Source of the DNA: an uncultured Lachnospiraceae bacterium
GTDB taxonomy: Bacteria > Bacillota > Clostridia > Lachnospirales > Lachnospiraceae
Direction of reading: 5' to 3'
DNA length: 46,261 nt
NCBI GenBank assembly: GCA_900550235.1
Contig: URRQ01000013.1
Span: 1-46,261, forward strand
Shown here: positions 8,166 to 16,489 of the stretch, in pieces
Layout: each line of letters starts with the position of its first letter
Numbering within the stretch: the first letter of the stretch is position 1
Made by a program: the position numbers and the translations under genes
Notes under the pieces: model-generated
Told to the model about the DNA's origin: nothing
What the model saw: only the letters and a program-made list of their open reading frames with translations
The model's database searches: none

Positions 8166-8197
8166 GGAGCAATTTCCGGTTACGGAGTTTCCGCTCC
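8166..8197 (+). other. Leader hairpin in the TetR-family mRNA
   Basis: GGAGC (8166-8170) pairs with GCTCC (8193-8197), and inside it TCCG pairs with CGGA around a GTTA loop. There is no T-run, so it is not an intrinsic terminator. It could be a 5' UTR structure stabilising the mRNA. A role is not established. Confidence 0.3.
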
Positions 8198-8225
8198 TCC
8201 CCAGATGAAAGGAAAAGGTGCTTAC

Positions 8226-8828
8226 ATGAGTCAGACAAACGAACTTTCCAAACAACAGAAGAAATCAAAAGAAACAAAAGAACGTATCTTTCAGGCTGCC
8301 AAACGCATTTTGCAGCGGGACGGATACGAACAATTATCCATAAAAAATATCTGTGATGAAGCCGGAGTTTCTAATGGAAGCTTTTACCATCACTTTAAGA
8401 CAAAGGACGATCTTCTTTCTTATTATATCGAGGATCAGCCAAGTATCGATCCTTCGCATCTTGATCTGCCAAAAAATGCAGAAGATGCAAGGAGAGCAAT
8501 TGTTTATGTATATTTGAATTATGTAAAATATTGTCGTGAACTTGGCGTTGAATTTTTGGCAGGATATTATACGCCGAAAAATCAAGCGCTGAATCCGGTA
8601 AGTCGTACCGAACGTCCTTACCCGATTCTTACTGTGCAGTCTTATTTGGAAAGGGCAGTAGACGCCGGTGTGATCACACTTACGCATTCATTAGAAGAAA
8701 TTACAACCGACATCCGCATGATCGTGATCGGAAATGTATTTGAATGGTCCATGCGAGATGGCAAGGTTGATTTTGAGGGCAATATGAGCCGTTCATTGTC
8801 CATTTATTTGGACGGAATTATAAAGTAA
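8226..8828 (+). CDS. TetR/AcrR family transcriptional regulator
   Basis: This is a 200-residue repressor-type protein. The N-terminal helix-turn-helix domain is clear: TKERIFQAAKRILQRDGYEQLS followed by ICDEAGVSNGSFYHHFKTKDDLL (about residues 15-60), the standard TetR pattern. The C-terminal ligand domain is not recognisable to a specific ligand. The ATG at 8226 sits 5 bases after AAAGGTG; an in-frame ATG seven codons earlier has no ribosome site. It has its own promoter, a palindrome just upstream, and a strong terminator just downstream, so it is monocistronic. Its targets are unknown: the only neighbour sharing the palindrome is tex, and autoregulation is the safest guess. Confidence 0.9.
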   Translation: MSQTNELSKQQKKSKETKERIFQAAKRILQRDGYEQLSIKNICDEAGVSNGSFYHHFKTKDDLLSYYIEDQPSIDPSHLDLPKNAEDARRAIVYVYLNYVKYCRELGVEFLAGYYTPKNQALNPVSRTERPYPILTVQSYLERAVDAGVITLTHSLEEITTDIRMIVIGNVFEWSMRDGKVDFEGNMSRSLSIYLDGIIK

Positions 8829-8873
8829 GAATATCTTATATAGATCACTTCTTACGAAACAAATTCCTCACAA

Positions 8874-8923
8874 AAATGTCCTGCAGACATCGTAAGATGT
8901 TCCTGCAGGACATTTCCCTTTTT
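8874..8923. terminator. Bidirectional terminator between the TetR gene and galT
   Basis: A 13-bp perfect stem, AAATGTCCTGCAG (8874-8886) with CTGCAGGACATTT (8903-8915), and an inner ACATC/GATGT stem form a long hairpin. On the plus strand it is followed by CCCTTTTT. On the minus strand the A-rich base of the stem also gives a short T-run, so it can serve convergent galT as well. Confidence 0.88.
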
Positions 8924-8934
8924 CTCTATTCTAC

Positions 8935-10425
8935 TTATAACACAGCAATAAATCTCTTAAATGCTTTTCTTCCTTCTTCTGTACATTTGTACACACCCGC
9001 ATCTTCCAATACATGTGTGAATACAATGCCGACCTCTTTCTGAAGAATATCCATTACATTTTCTTTTGTAATCTCTTCATATTTTGGGAGGAACGTTTTT
9101 ACCCATTCTGCATGTTTTTCAATCTTTTCATTCGAAAGAATGTCTTTGCCTTCTACAAGATATTCTGCAAGAATCTCTAATTCTTCTTTTAATCTTGCCG
9201 GAAGTACGGCAAGTCCCATTACTTCGATGAGACCGATGTTTTCTTTCTTAATATTGTGCCACTGGGCATGTGGATGATATACTCCAAGCGGATGTTCCTC
9301 TGTCGTAATATTATTACGAAGCGCAAGATCCAATTCAAAGATATCTCCCACTTTTCTTGCAATCGGAGTAATCGTATTGTGAGGTTCTCCATCCGTCTCC
9401 GCGAAGATAAACGCTTCTTCATCTGTATAATTCCGCCATTTATCGAGAACGTGAGCGCCAAGATCGATCAATCTCTTCTCATCTTTTCCTCTCAGACGAA
9501 GTACAGAAAGTGGCCAATGCACAATACCCACTTCCACATCTTCATAACCTGCTACTGTAAATGTCTCCTCCATCGGAGCTTTTGCCATTGCAAATGTATA
9601 ATTTCCACCTTGGAAATGGTCATGGCTTAAGATAGAGCCTCCAACAATCGGAAGGTCTGCATTGGAGCCAAGGAAATAATGTGGGAACAGCTTTACAAAA
9701 TCGAACAGCTTGATAAAAGTAGCTTTCTCAATCTTCATCGGTGTATGCTGTCCGTTAAACACGATACAATGCTCGTTATAATATACATATGGTGAATACT
9801 GGAAGCCCCATGCGCTGTCATTCACCGTAATTGGAATGATACGATGATTCTCTCTTGCCGGATGGTTCACACGTCCTGCATAGCCTTCATTTTCCATGCA
9901 AAGCTGACATTTTGGATAGCTGCTCTGTTTTGCATTTTTCGCTGCTGCGATAGCTTTTGGATCTTTCTCTGGTTTTGAAAGATTGATCGTAATATCAATG
10001 ACACCGTACGGACTGTCTACCGTCCATTTGCGGTCTTTTTTCACACGATAACGACGAATGTAATCACTGTCCTGACTTAATTTGTAATAGTAGTCTGTTG
10101 CCTCCCTCGGAGAAACTTCGTACTTCTTCGCAAACGTCTCCTGAATCTGTGCAGGACGAGGAACAAGACAATTCATCATCTTCGTATCGAAAAGATCACG
10201 GTATACGATGCTGTCTTCGATGATCTCTCTTTCACATGCTTCATCAAGAAGTTCTTTTAAGATATCTTCTAATTCCAAACTTTCTCCGTCGATGGATACC
10301 TCTTCATAGCTGTCTTCATGGAACAATTCTAATAATAAATTTGTTGTATACAGGCGTTCACATTCCGGTGTTAATCCGGATGCAATTCCATACTCTACTA
10401 ATCTTTTTATATTCTTACTTAACAT
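8935..10425 (-). CDS. galT: UDP-glucose--hexose-1-phosphate uridylyltransferase, class II
   Basis: GalT exchanges galactose-1-phosphate for glucose-1-phosphate on UDP-glucose in the Leloir pathway. At 496 residues it belongs to the Firmicutes class II GalT family, longer than the E. coli type. Family segments seen are YSPYVYYNEHCIVF, GGSILSHDHFQGG (about residues 262-274, histidine-rich active-site region) and HPHAQWHNIKKENIGLIEVMG. The gene follows galK by 35 bases on the same strand, so the two form one operon. No galE is present in the window. Galactose for it could come from the GH36 alpha-galactosidase encoded at 29824-32058. Confidence 0.95.
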   Translation of the reverse strand: MLSKNIKRLVEYGIASGLTPECERLYTTNLLLELFHEDSYEEVSIDGESLELEDILKELLDEACEREIIEDSIVYRDLFDTKMMNCLVPRPAQIQETFAKKYEVSPREATDYYYKLSQDSDYIRRYRVKKDRKWTVDSPYGVIDITINLSKPEKDPKAIAAAKNAKQSSYPKCQLCMENEGYAGRVNHPARENHRIIPITVNDSAWGFQYSPYVYYNEHCIVFNGQHTPMKIEKATFIKLFDFVKLFPHYFLGSNADLPIVGGSILSHDHFQGGNYTFAMAKAPMEETFTVAGYEDVEVGIVHWPLSVLRLRGKDEKRLIDLGAHVLDKWRNYTDEEAFIFAETDGEPHNTITPIARKVGDIFELDLALRNNITTEEHPLGVYHPHAQWHNIKKENIGLIEVMGLAVLPARLKEELEILAEYLVEGKDILSNEKIEKHAEWVKTFLPKYEEITKENVMDILQKEVGIVFTHVLEDAGVYKCTEEGRKAFKRFIAVL

Positions 10426-10460
10426 ACTGTCCTCCCAAGGTTGATCTATTCTGTTCTTTC

Positions 10461-11627
10461 TTATGCAAGTATGCCTGCACCATCTCCGATATCTACTACA
10501 TAGAATTCTGCTTCATGTCCTACTTTTTCTTTATATGCAGCGCCAATCTTGGAAATAAAATTATCTACCGCGTCATTTTTTACGATACTTACAGTACAGC
10601 CTCCAAAGCCGCCTCCTGTGATACGAGAGCCGATTACTCCTTCTGTCTCCCATGCAAGATCTACAAGAACATCAATTTCTTCACAGGATACTTCATAATC
10701 ATCGCGAAGAGAAACATGAGATGCATTCATCAATTTTCCGAAAGTCTCTACGTCATTTGCTTTCAATGCCTCTACCGCTTTGATTGCTCTCTGATTTTCA
10801 TATACTGCATGTTTTGCTCTCTTCACACGAATCGGATCTTTGATGGCATCTTTGTGTGCTTCAAATTCTTCTTCTGTCAGATCGCCAAGCGTTTTAATAT
10901 CTACTACTTCCTGCAATTCTTTTAATGCAGTTTCACATTCATTTCTTCTGTCATTGTAAGCAGAATCTACTAAAGAATGTTTTACTTTACTGTTGATGAT
11001 GACAATCTTAGCATCTTCCAAAACAACCGGCGCATATTCATATTGTAATGTGTTTGTATCTAAGAAAATCGCATGGTCTTTTTTACCCATTGCGCTTGCA
11101 AACTGATCCATGATTCCACAGTTACATCCATTAAAGTTGTTCTCAGAATATTGACCGATCAATGCAATATCTACCATAGACACGTCAAATCCAAACATGT
11201 CCTTCAACATCACTCCTGTAAGTACTTCTAAAGATGCAGAAGAAGAAAGACCGGAACCATTTGGAATATTTCCATAGATCAAAATATCAAGACCTGCCGG
11301 AAGCTTATATCCTCTTCCTTCAAATGCCCACATTACCCCCTTCGGATAATTGGTCCATCCGGCTTTCTTTGATGGAGTAAGATCATCAAGAGCAGAATCA
11401 ATCACTCCTAGTTTTTCAAAATTCACAGAATAGAATCTTAACCGATTATCCTCTCTCTTTCTTGCAACCGCATATGTACCGATTGTAAGGGCGCATGGGA
11501 ACACATGACCTCCATTATAATCTGTATGTTCTCCGATCAAGTTTACACGTCCCGGAGCAAAATAAGTTCTAATGTCTCCATCCGCTCCAAATATTTCTTT
11601 AAACTGTGCAATCAACTGCTCTCTCAT
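10461..11627 (-). CDS. galK: Galactokinase
   Basis: GalK is a GHMP-family kinase that makes galactose-1-phosphate from galactose and ATP. The signature GRVNLIGEHTDYNGG (about 26-40), the ATP loop GNIPNGSGLSSSASLE (about 118-133) and the C-terminal GGGFGGCTVSIV (about 342-353) are all present. Length of 388 residues is normal. AGGAG lies 9 bases before the ATG at 11627. It is the first gene of galK-galT, with an extended -10 promoter upstream and a divergent hydrogenase operon on the other side. Confidence 0.97.
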   Translation of the reverse strand: MREQLIAQFKEIFGADGDIRTYFAPGRVNLIGEHTDYNGGHVFPCALTIGTYAVARKREDNRLRFYSVNFEKLGVIDSALDDLTPSKKAGWTNYPKGVMWAFEGRGYKLPAGLDILIYGNIPNGSGLSSSASLEVLTGVMLKDMFGFDVSMVDIALIGQYSENNFNGCNCGIMDQFASAMGKKDHAIFLDTNTLQYEYAPVVLEDAKIVIINSKVKHSLVDSAYNDRRNECETALKELQEVVDIKTLGDLTEEEFEAHKDAIKDPIRVKRAKHAVYENQRAIKAVEALKANDVETFGKLMNASHVSLRDDYEVSCEEIDVLVDLAWETEGVIGSRITGGGFGGCTVSIVKNDAVDNFISKIGAAYKEKVGHEAEFYVVDIGDGAGILA

Positions 11628-11678
11628 CTCATTTAACTCCTTTATCTATTTTATTAACATATTAATATTAACTTTATT

Positions 11679-11689
11679 ATTATACCATA
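11679..11689 (-). promoter_or_regulatory. Extended -10 promoter element of galKT
   Basis: The minus strand reads TATGGTATAAT, a TRTGn-type extended -10; no good -35 is visible. Just downstream, over the expected start site, lies a perfect AT palindrome TTAATATTAA (11662-11671) next to an imperfect copy, TTAACATATTAA. It could be an operator or merely AT-rich sequence. Nothing identifies the regulator. Confidence 0.6.
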
Positions 11690-11766
11690 CAAGTTCCTAT
11701 TGTATATACCCCTTTTTACTTCTTTCCTTCTCATTTTTGTAAACTTTGACCAGTTTTTAACTATTC

Positions 11767-11795
11767 TTGCGTATTTTCTTGTTATATATTACAAT
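11767..11795 (+). promoter_or_regulatory. Candidate hydrogenase-operon promoter with an overlapping Rex-like inverted repeat
   Basis: TTGCGT (11767-11772), 17-base spacer, TACAAT (11790-11795). Overlapping the -10 is TTGTTATATATTACAA (11779-11794), a 16-bp near-palindrome with TTGT/ACAA ends. The redox repressor Rex binds TTGTTAA-N4-TTAACAA (18 bp); this site is shorter, so the Rex assignment is tentative. Confidence 0.5.
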
Positions 11796-11841
11796 ATTAC
11801 TAATAGCGTGACTATGAAATCTTATAGAGAGGTGAATAATT

Positions 11842-13674
11842 ATGAGCAGACTTGAAATCTCTACACCAAATAAAGCCCAAGTGGTTGTAGAAGGTCTATA
11901 CAAAGATTTGGAACGAAGAATCGAAGCAAGCCCTCCGGGTCTTTGTCCTGTTGATATGGCAAGAGCATTTTTGGAATTATGCCATGCACAGACATGTGGT
12001 AAATGTACACCTTGCCGTGTTGGTCTCTGGCAGTTAAAGAATATGCTGACAGATGTATTAAACGGAGATGCAGATTTGGAAATTCTTGACTTAATGGAAG
12101 AAACAGCATTATCTATCATGCAGTCCGCAGACTGCGCCATCGGTGTGGAAGCCGCACATATGGTTTATAAAGCATTGATCGGATATCGCGAGGACTTTGA
12201 ACAGCACATCATTACCGGACGCTGTACCTGTACATATAATCAGCCGGTCCCTTGCGTTGCTTTATGTCCTGCAAAGGTTGACATTCCAGGTTACATCGCA
12301 CTTGTAAAAGAAGGTCGTTATGCAGATGCGATTCGCCTGATCCGTAAAGACAACCCATTCCCAACAACATGTGGATTTATCTGTGAACATCCTTGTGAGG
12401 CAAGATGCCGTAGAAATATGGTAGATGATGCATTAAATATTCGTGGTTTAAAACGTTTTGCAGCAGATTATGCAGGAAAAGTCCCACCACCACCATGCGC
12501 ACCGTCCACAGGAAAACGTGTTGCTATCGTAGGTGGAGGTCCTGGAGGACTTTCCTCTGCTTATTATTTACAGTTAATGGGACATCAGGTAACTGTATTT
12601 GAGATGCTGCCTCAATTAGGCGGTATGCTTCGTTATGGTATTCCAAATTACCGTCTTCCAAAAGACAGATTGGATGATGATATCCAGGCCATCCTTGATA
12701 CCGGTGTAGAAGTAAAACATGGACTTCGTATCGGTCAGGACATTACGATCCAACAGCTTCGTGCAGAATACGACGCCGTACTGATCACAATCGGAGCTAG
12801 TACAGATAAGAAATTAGGAATCGAAGGGGAAGATGCTGAAGGCGTACTTTCTGCCGTTCAGTTCCTTCGTGCCGTTGGTAAAAAAGAAATTCCTGATCTT
12901 ACAGGCCAAGAAGTTGCCGTTATCGGAGGTGGTAACGTATCTATGGATGCTGTTCGTACAGCTGTACGTCTTGGTGCTAAGAAAGTAAGTATCGTTTATC
13001 GCCGCCGTACTGCCGATATGACTGCCCTTCCAGATGAAATCGAAGGTGCAATTGCAGAGGGCGTTGAAGTTCAGACATTAAAAGCTCCATCTAAGATCGA
13101 TGTAGACGAGAATGGACATATCCGTGGTATTTATGTGACTCCACAGATGATCAGCAAGATCAAAGACGGTCGTGCAAGCGTAAAACCAACAGGGGAAGAG
13201 GATCTTTATATCCCATGTTCTACTTTAATCGTTGCGATCGGACAGAACATCGAATTCAAGCATTTTGAAGAAGCCGGATTTCCTGTAGAACGCGGACGCA
13301 TTATGTCTGAAAAATACGGTGGATTTGCAAATATTCCAGGCGTATTTGCAGGTGGTGACTGTGCAACAGGTCCTGCAACTGTAATCCGTGCCATTGCTGC
13401 CGGTAAAGTTGCTGCTGCCAATATTGACGAATACTTAGGATTCCACCATGAGATTTCCTGTGATGTGGAAATTCCTGAACCAAACCTTGATGACAAAACA
13501 CCTTGTGGACGTGTCAATATGACAGAGCGGGAAGCATGCGAACGTATCCACGACTTTGATGGTGTAGAAAATTGTATGACAGAATGCGAAGCAAAACAGG
13601 AAGCTGGACGATGCTTACGCTGCGACCACTTTGGTTTTGGTATCTTTAAAGGAGGTCGAGAGAAGTTATGGTAA
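11842..13674 (+). CDS. Fused NuoF C-terminal iron-sulfur / GltD-like NAD(P) oxidoreductase, hydrogenase partner
   Basis: This is a 610-residue protein of two parts. Residues 1-110 resemble the C-terminal 4Fe-4S end of NuoF/HydB (Cys52, 55, 58 in TCGKCTPCRVG and Cys98 in SADC). From about 135 it resembles the glutamate-synthase small chain/NfnB family: an N-terminal cluster region (QPVPCVALCPAKVDIP; CGFICEHPCEARC), an FAD loop VAIVGGGPGGLSSAYYL near 218 and a second dinucleotide loop VAVIGGGNVSMDA near 354 with a downstream YRRR that suits NADP(H). There is no NuoF FMN/NADH domain. The stop overlaps the hydrogenase start by 7 bases, so the pair is coupled. It probably passes electrons between NAD(P)H and the hydrogenase; bifurcation is possible but not shown. 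Confidence 0.85.
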   Translation: MSRLEISTPNKAQVVVEGLYKDLERRIEASPPGLCPVDMARAFLELCHAQTCGKCTPCRVGLWQLKNMLTDVLNGDADLEILDLMEETALSIMQSADCAIGVEAAHMVYKALIGYREDFEQHIITGRCTCTYNQPVPCVALCPAKVDIPGYIALVKEGRYADAIRLIRKDNPFPTTCGFICEHPCEARCRRNMVDDALNIRGLKRFAADYAGKVPPPPCAPSTGKRVAIVGGGPGGLSSAYYLQLMGHQVTVFEMLPQLGGMLRYGIPNYRLPKDRLDDDIQAILDTGVEVKHGLRIGQDITIQQLRAEYDAVLITIGASTDKKLGIEGEDAEGVLSAVQFLRAVGKKEIPDLTGQEVAVIGGGNVSMDAVRTAVRLGAKKVSIVYRRRTADMTALPDEIEGAIAEGVEVQTLKAPSKIDVDENGHIRGIYVTPQMISKIKDGRASVKPTGEEDLYIPCSTLIVAIGQNIEFKHFEEAGFPVERGRIMSEKYGGFANIPGVFAGGDCATGPATVIRAIAAGKVAAANIDEYLGFHHEISCDVEIPEPNLDDKTPCGRVNMTEREACERIHDFDGVENCMTECEAKQEAGRCLRCDHFGFGIFKGGREKLW

Positions 13675-15410
13675 ATCTTACGATTGATAATAGAAAAATT
13701 TCTGTACCGGAAGGTACTACAATCATGGAAGCCGCCGATCAGAATGGAATTCCTATTCCTAGATTGTGTTATTTAAAAGGACTAAATGATATCGGCGCTT
13801 GCCGTGTCTGTGTTGTCGAATTAGAAGGTAAAGAAAAGCTGATTCCTTCCTGTAACAACGTGATAGAAGAAGGAATGGTCATCTATACGAACAGCCCAAA
13901 AGTTCGTATGAACCGCAAAAAAACAGTAGAATTCCTTTTATCACAGCATGACTGCCAATGCGCAACTTGTGCCAGAAGTGGAAATTGTTCTTTGCAGACA
14001 ATTGCAAACGATCTGAACATCATTGATGTTCCGTTTAAAAAACGTTTGGAAAAACAACCTTGGAATAAAAACTTCCCACTCATCCGTGATTCTGCAAAAT
14101 GTATCAAATGTATGCGCTGTGTACAGGTATGCGACAAGGTACAGGGACTTCACGTATGGGATCTGGAAAGTACAGGTTCCAGAACAACCGTCCAAGTATC
14201 CAAAGGACGTACCATCGAAGAAGCTAATTGTACTTTATGCGGACAGTGTATTACTCATTGCCCAGTTGGCGCTCTCCGTGAACGTGATGATACGGATAAA
14301 GTTTGGGCAGCCATTGACGATAAGAAAAAAGTAACTGTTGTTCAAGTAGCGCCTGCTGTTCGTGCAGCATGGGGCGAAGCTCTTGGTCTTTCTCGTGAAG
14401 AAGCTACCATTGGTAAAATTGTAGATGCACTCCGACAGATGGGATTCGATTATGTGTTTGATACTACTTTCTCCGCTGACCTTACGATCATGGAAGAAGG
14501 AAATGAATTCCTTGAGAGACTGACAAAAGGTGAATTAAAGACAAGACCGATGTTTACATCTTGCTGTCCGGGTTGGATTCGTTTTATTAAATCACAGTAT
14601 CCTCACCTTGTACCGCAGCTCTCTACTGCTAAATCACCACAGCAGATGTTTGGTGCAGTGATGAAAACATACTTTGCGAAATCTATCGGTGTTGCACCTG
14701 AAGATATCTGCACAGTATCTATCATGCCATGTGTAGCGAAAAAGGGCGAAAGCAATATGGAACTCTTCTATGAAGAATATGCAGGCCGTGATGTAGATAT
14801 CGTTCTTACAACAAGAGAATTGACTCGTATGATTCGCTCTGCTCATATCGATCCTAAGGGACTTGTGGATGTGGAATGTGACAGATTAATGCATGACGGC
14901 AGTGGCGCCGGCGTCATCTTCGGTGCAACCGGCGGTGTTATGGAAGCTGCTCTTCGTTCCGCTTACTATCTTGTAACAGGCAAGAATCCGGATCCTGATG
15001 CATTCTCCAACGTACGTGCAACTGGTTTTGGTCAAGATGCTATCTCCGCTGAAATCACTATCGGTGATGCCGTTGTAAAAGCAGCCGTTGTCAGTGGACT
15101 TGCAAATACAAGAAAATTAATCGATGCCATCGAGCGCGGAGAAGTACACTATGATTTCGTAGAAGTAATGGCTTGCCCTGGCGGTTGTGCAGGCGGTGGC
15201 GGTCAGCCAATCCATGACGGGGAAGAACTTGCCTACACCCGCGGACAGAACTTATACTTCCTGGATAAGAATAATGAACTTCGCTTCTCTCACGAGAACA
15301 AAGACGTTCTACAGTTATATGCTGACTTTATGGAAAAACCATTATCCCACAAAGCACATATGCTGTTGCATACAGACCATAATGCATGGGATATGCCAAA
15401 AGCAAAATAA
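13668..15410 (+). CDS. [FeFe] hydrogenase catalytic subunit
   Basis: This is a 580-residue modular group A [FeFe] hydrogenase. In order: a 2Fe-2S ferredoxin domain (Cys34, 45, 48, 62), the His-ligated 4Fe-4S segment (His94, Cys98, 101, 107), two 4Fe-4S clusters (Cys145/148/151/155 and 188/191/194/198) and the H-cluster domain. All three H-cluster motifs are intact: TSCCPGW (297-303), MPCVAKKGE (363-371) and MACPGGCAGGGGQP (511-524). It reduces protons to H2, or the reverse, in the cytoplasm. The ATG is inside the end of the preceding reductase gene and follows GGAGGTC. No maturase genes (hydE, hydF, hydG) and no NuoE/NuoF-type subunits are in the window. A strong terminator follows. Confidence 0.96.
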   Translation: MVNLTIDNRKISVPEGTTIMEAADQNGIPIPRLCYLKGLNDIGACRVCVVELEGKEKLIPSCNNVIEEGMVIYTNSPKVRMNRKKTVEFLLSQHDCQCATCARSGNCSLQTIANDLNIIDVPFKKRLEKQPWNKNFPLIRDSAKCIKCMRCVQVCDKVQGLHVWDLESTGSRTTVQVSKGRTIEEANCTLCGQCITHCPVGALRERDDTDKVWAAIDDKKKVTVVQVAPAVRAAWGEALGLSREEATIGKIVDALRQMGFDYVFDTTFSADLTIMEEGNEFLERLTKGELKTRPMFTSCCPGWIRFIKSQYPHLVPQLSTAKSPQQMFGAVMKTYFAKSIGVAPEDICTVSIMPCVAKKGESNMELFYEEYAGRDVDIVLTTRELTRMIRSAHIDPKGLVDVECDRLMHDGSGAGVIFGATGGVMEAALRSAYYLVTGKNPDPDAFSNVRATGFGQDAISAEITIGDAVVKAAVVSGLANTRKLIDAIERGEVHYDFVEVMACPGGCAGGGGQPIHDGEELAYTRGQNLYFLDKNNELRFSHENKDVLQLYADFMEKPLSHKAHMLLHTDHNAWDMPKAK

Positions 15411-15430
15411 TACATAACTTATCAATATCA

Positions 15431-15477
15431 AAAAGGTAGTTCAATGCTACATCGTTTCTGTAGCAGAACTACCTTTT
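15431..15477. terminator. Bidirectional terminator between hydrogenase and fructokinase genes
   Basis: AAAAGGTAGTTC (15431-15442) pairs with GAACTACCTTTT (15466-15477), with an inner TGCTAC/GTAGCA stem and an AA bulge. The A/T ends provide T-runs on both strands, so it can end both convergent operons. Confidence 0.92.
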
Positions 15478-15488
15478 ATGGTCTCAGA

Positions 15489-16454
15489 TTAAAATTCAAT
15501 ATGAAATTCTTTTAACAATTCCTGTATTTCAGCTTTTGTCGGCATCGAACGAATCGCACCTTTTTTCAGTGTAATCAATGCTGCACCGGCATTTGCAAAT
15601 GTAAGCATCTCTTCCAACTCTTCTTCTGTTAAATTCTTCAAATCATGTTCCAAAAGATATCCCAACGAGCATCCACAAAATGTATCTCCTGCGCCTGTCG
15701 TTTCAATTGCATTCACAGAAAATCCTCTTTTTTCAACTCGCATATCTCGATAATAGGCGCGACTTCCATCTTTTCCCATAGTCAGAAGAATCAGTGGAAT
15801 GTGATATTTCTGTTGCAAAATCAAAATTCCCTTATCATAGTCTTCCTCACCTGTCACAAATTGAATCTCATTATCAGATATTTTTAAAATGTCACATTGT
15901 TGAAATCCATACTCCATTTGTTCCTTTGCCAACTCTAATGATTTCCAAAGTGGCTCTCGAAGATTTGGGTCAAAAGATATAAAAGCTCCTGCTTCTTTTG
16001 CACATGCAATTGCCTTTTTTGTTGCTTGCCTGACCTCATCATGCGTCATAGAAAGGGTTCCAAAATGAAAGATTTTTGTATCTTTTAAAAGTTCTGGATT
16101 CACTTCATCTTCTCGAAGCATCATATCCGCTCCTGGATTTCGATAAAAAGAAAATTCTCGATCTCCATCCGGAAGAGTATGCACAAACGCAAGTGTTGTG
16201 CGGTTTTCTTGATCCATCAATAAATATTCCGAAGAAATTCCCACCTCATCTAATGTATTTTTCAACAGATTTCCAAATATATCTTGACCTACTTTCCCTA
16301 TAAATGCGACTTTCTTTCCTAGATTATTCAACATTGCAAGAACATTACAGGGTGCTCCGCCCGGATTCACTTCTAACATAAGATTCCCTTGTTCGCTTTC
16401 CCCACTTTCTGTAAAATCAATTAAAAGTTCCCCTAATGCTATTACATCATACAT
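15489..16454 (-). CDS. PfkB-family carbohydrate kinase, probable fructokinase
   Basis: This is a 321-residue ribokinase-family sugar kinase. The N-terminal signature region NPGGAPCNVLAMLNNLG (about 30-46) and the catalytic C-terminal signature ETTGAGDTFCGCSLGYLL (about 249-266, with the GAGD base) are complete. The family resemblance is to fructokinase. The gene next door encodes a mannose/lyxose isomerase and the operon encodes an alpha-mannosidase, so phosphorylation of fructose made from mannose to fructose-6-phosphate is the natural role. It is the last gene of the operon, 35 bases after the isomerase stop, with AAGGAGATAGAAT before its ATG. Other sugar substrates cannot be excluded from sequence. 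Confidence 0.88.
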   Translation of the reverse strand: MYDVIALGELLIDFTESGESEQGNLMLEVNPGGAPCNVLAMLNNLGKKVAFIGKVGQDIFGNLLKNTLDEVGISSEYLLMDQENRTTLAFVHTLPDGDREFSFYRNPGADMMLREDEVNPELLKDTKIFHFGTLSMTHDEVRQATKKAIACAKEAGAFISFDPNLREPLWKSLELAKEQMEYGFQQCDILKISDNEIQFVTGEEDYDKGILILQQKYHIPLILLTMGKDGSRAYYRDMRVEKRGFSVNAIETTGAGDTFCGCSLGYLLEHDLKNLTEEELEEMLTFANAGAALITLKKGAIRSMPTKAEIQELLKEFHIEF

Positions 16455-16489
16455 ATTCTATCTCCTTGCACAATCAGTTGATTACTTTT

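Noticed and set aside
10236..10925. A 229-codon open frame on the plus strand across the galT-galK junction
   Set aside because: It lies antisense to two clear genes, has no ribosome site, and its residues are a low-complexity Ile/Phe/Cys/Tyr mixture typical of the reverse of coding DNA.
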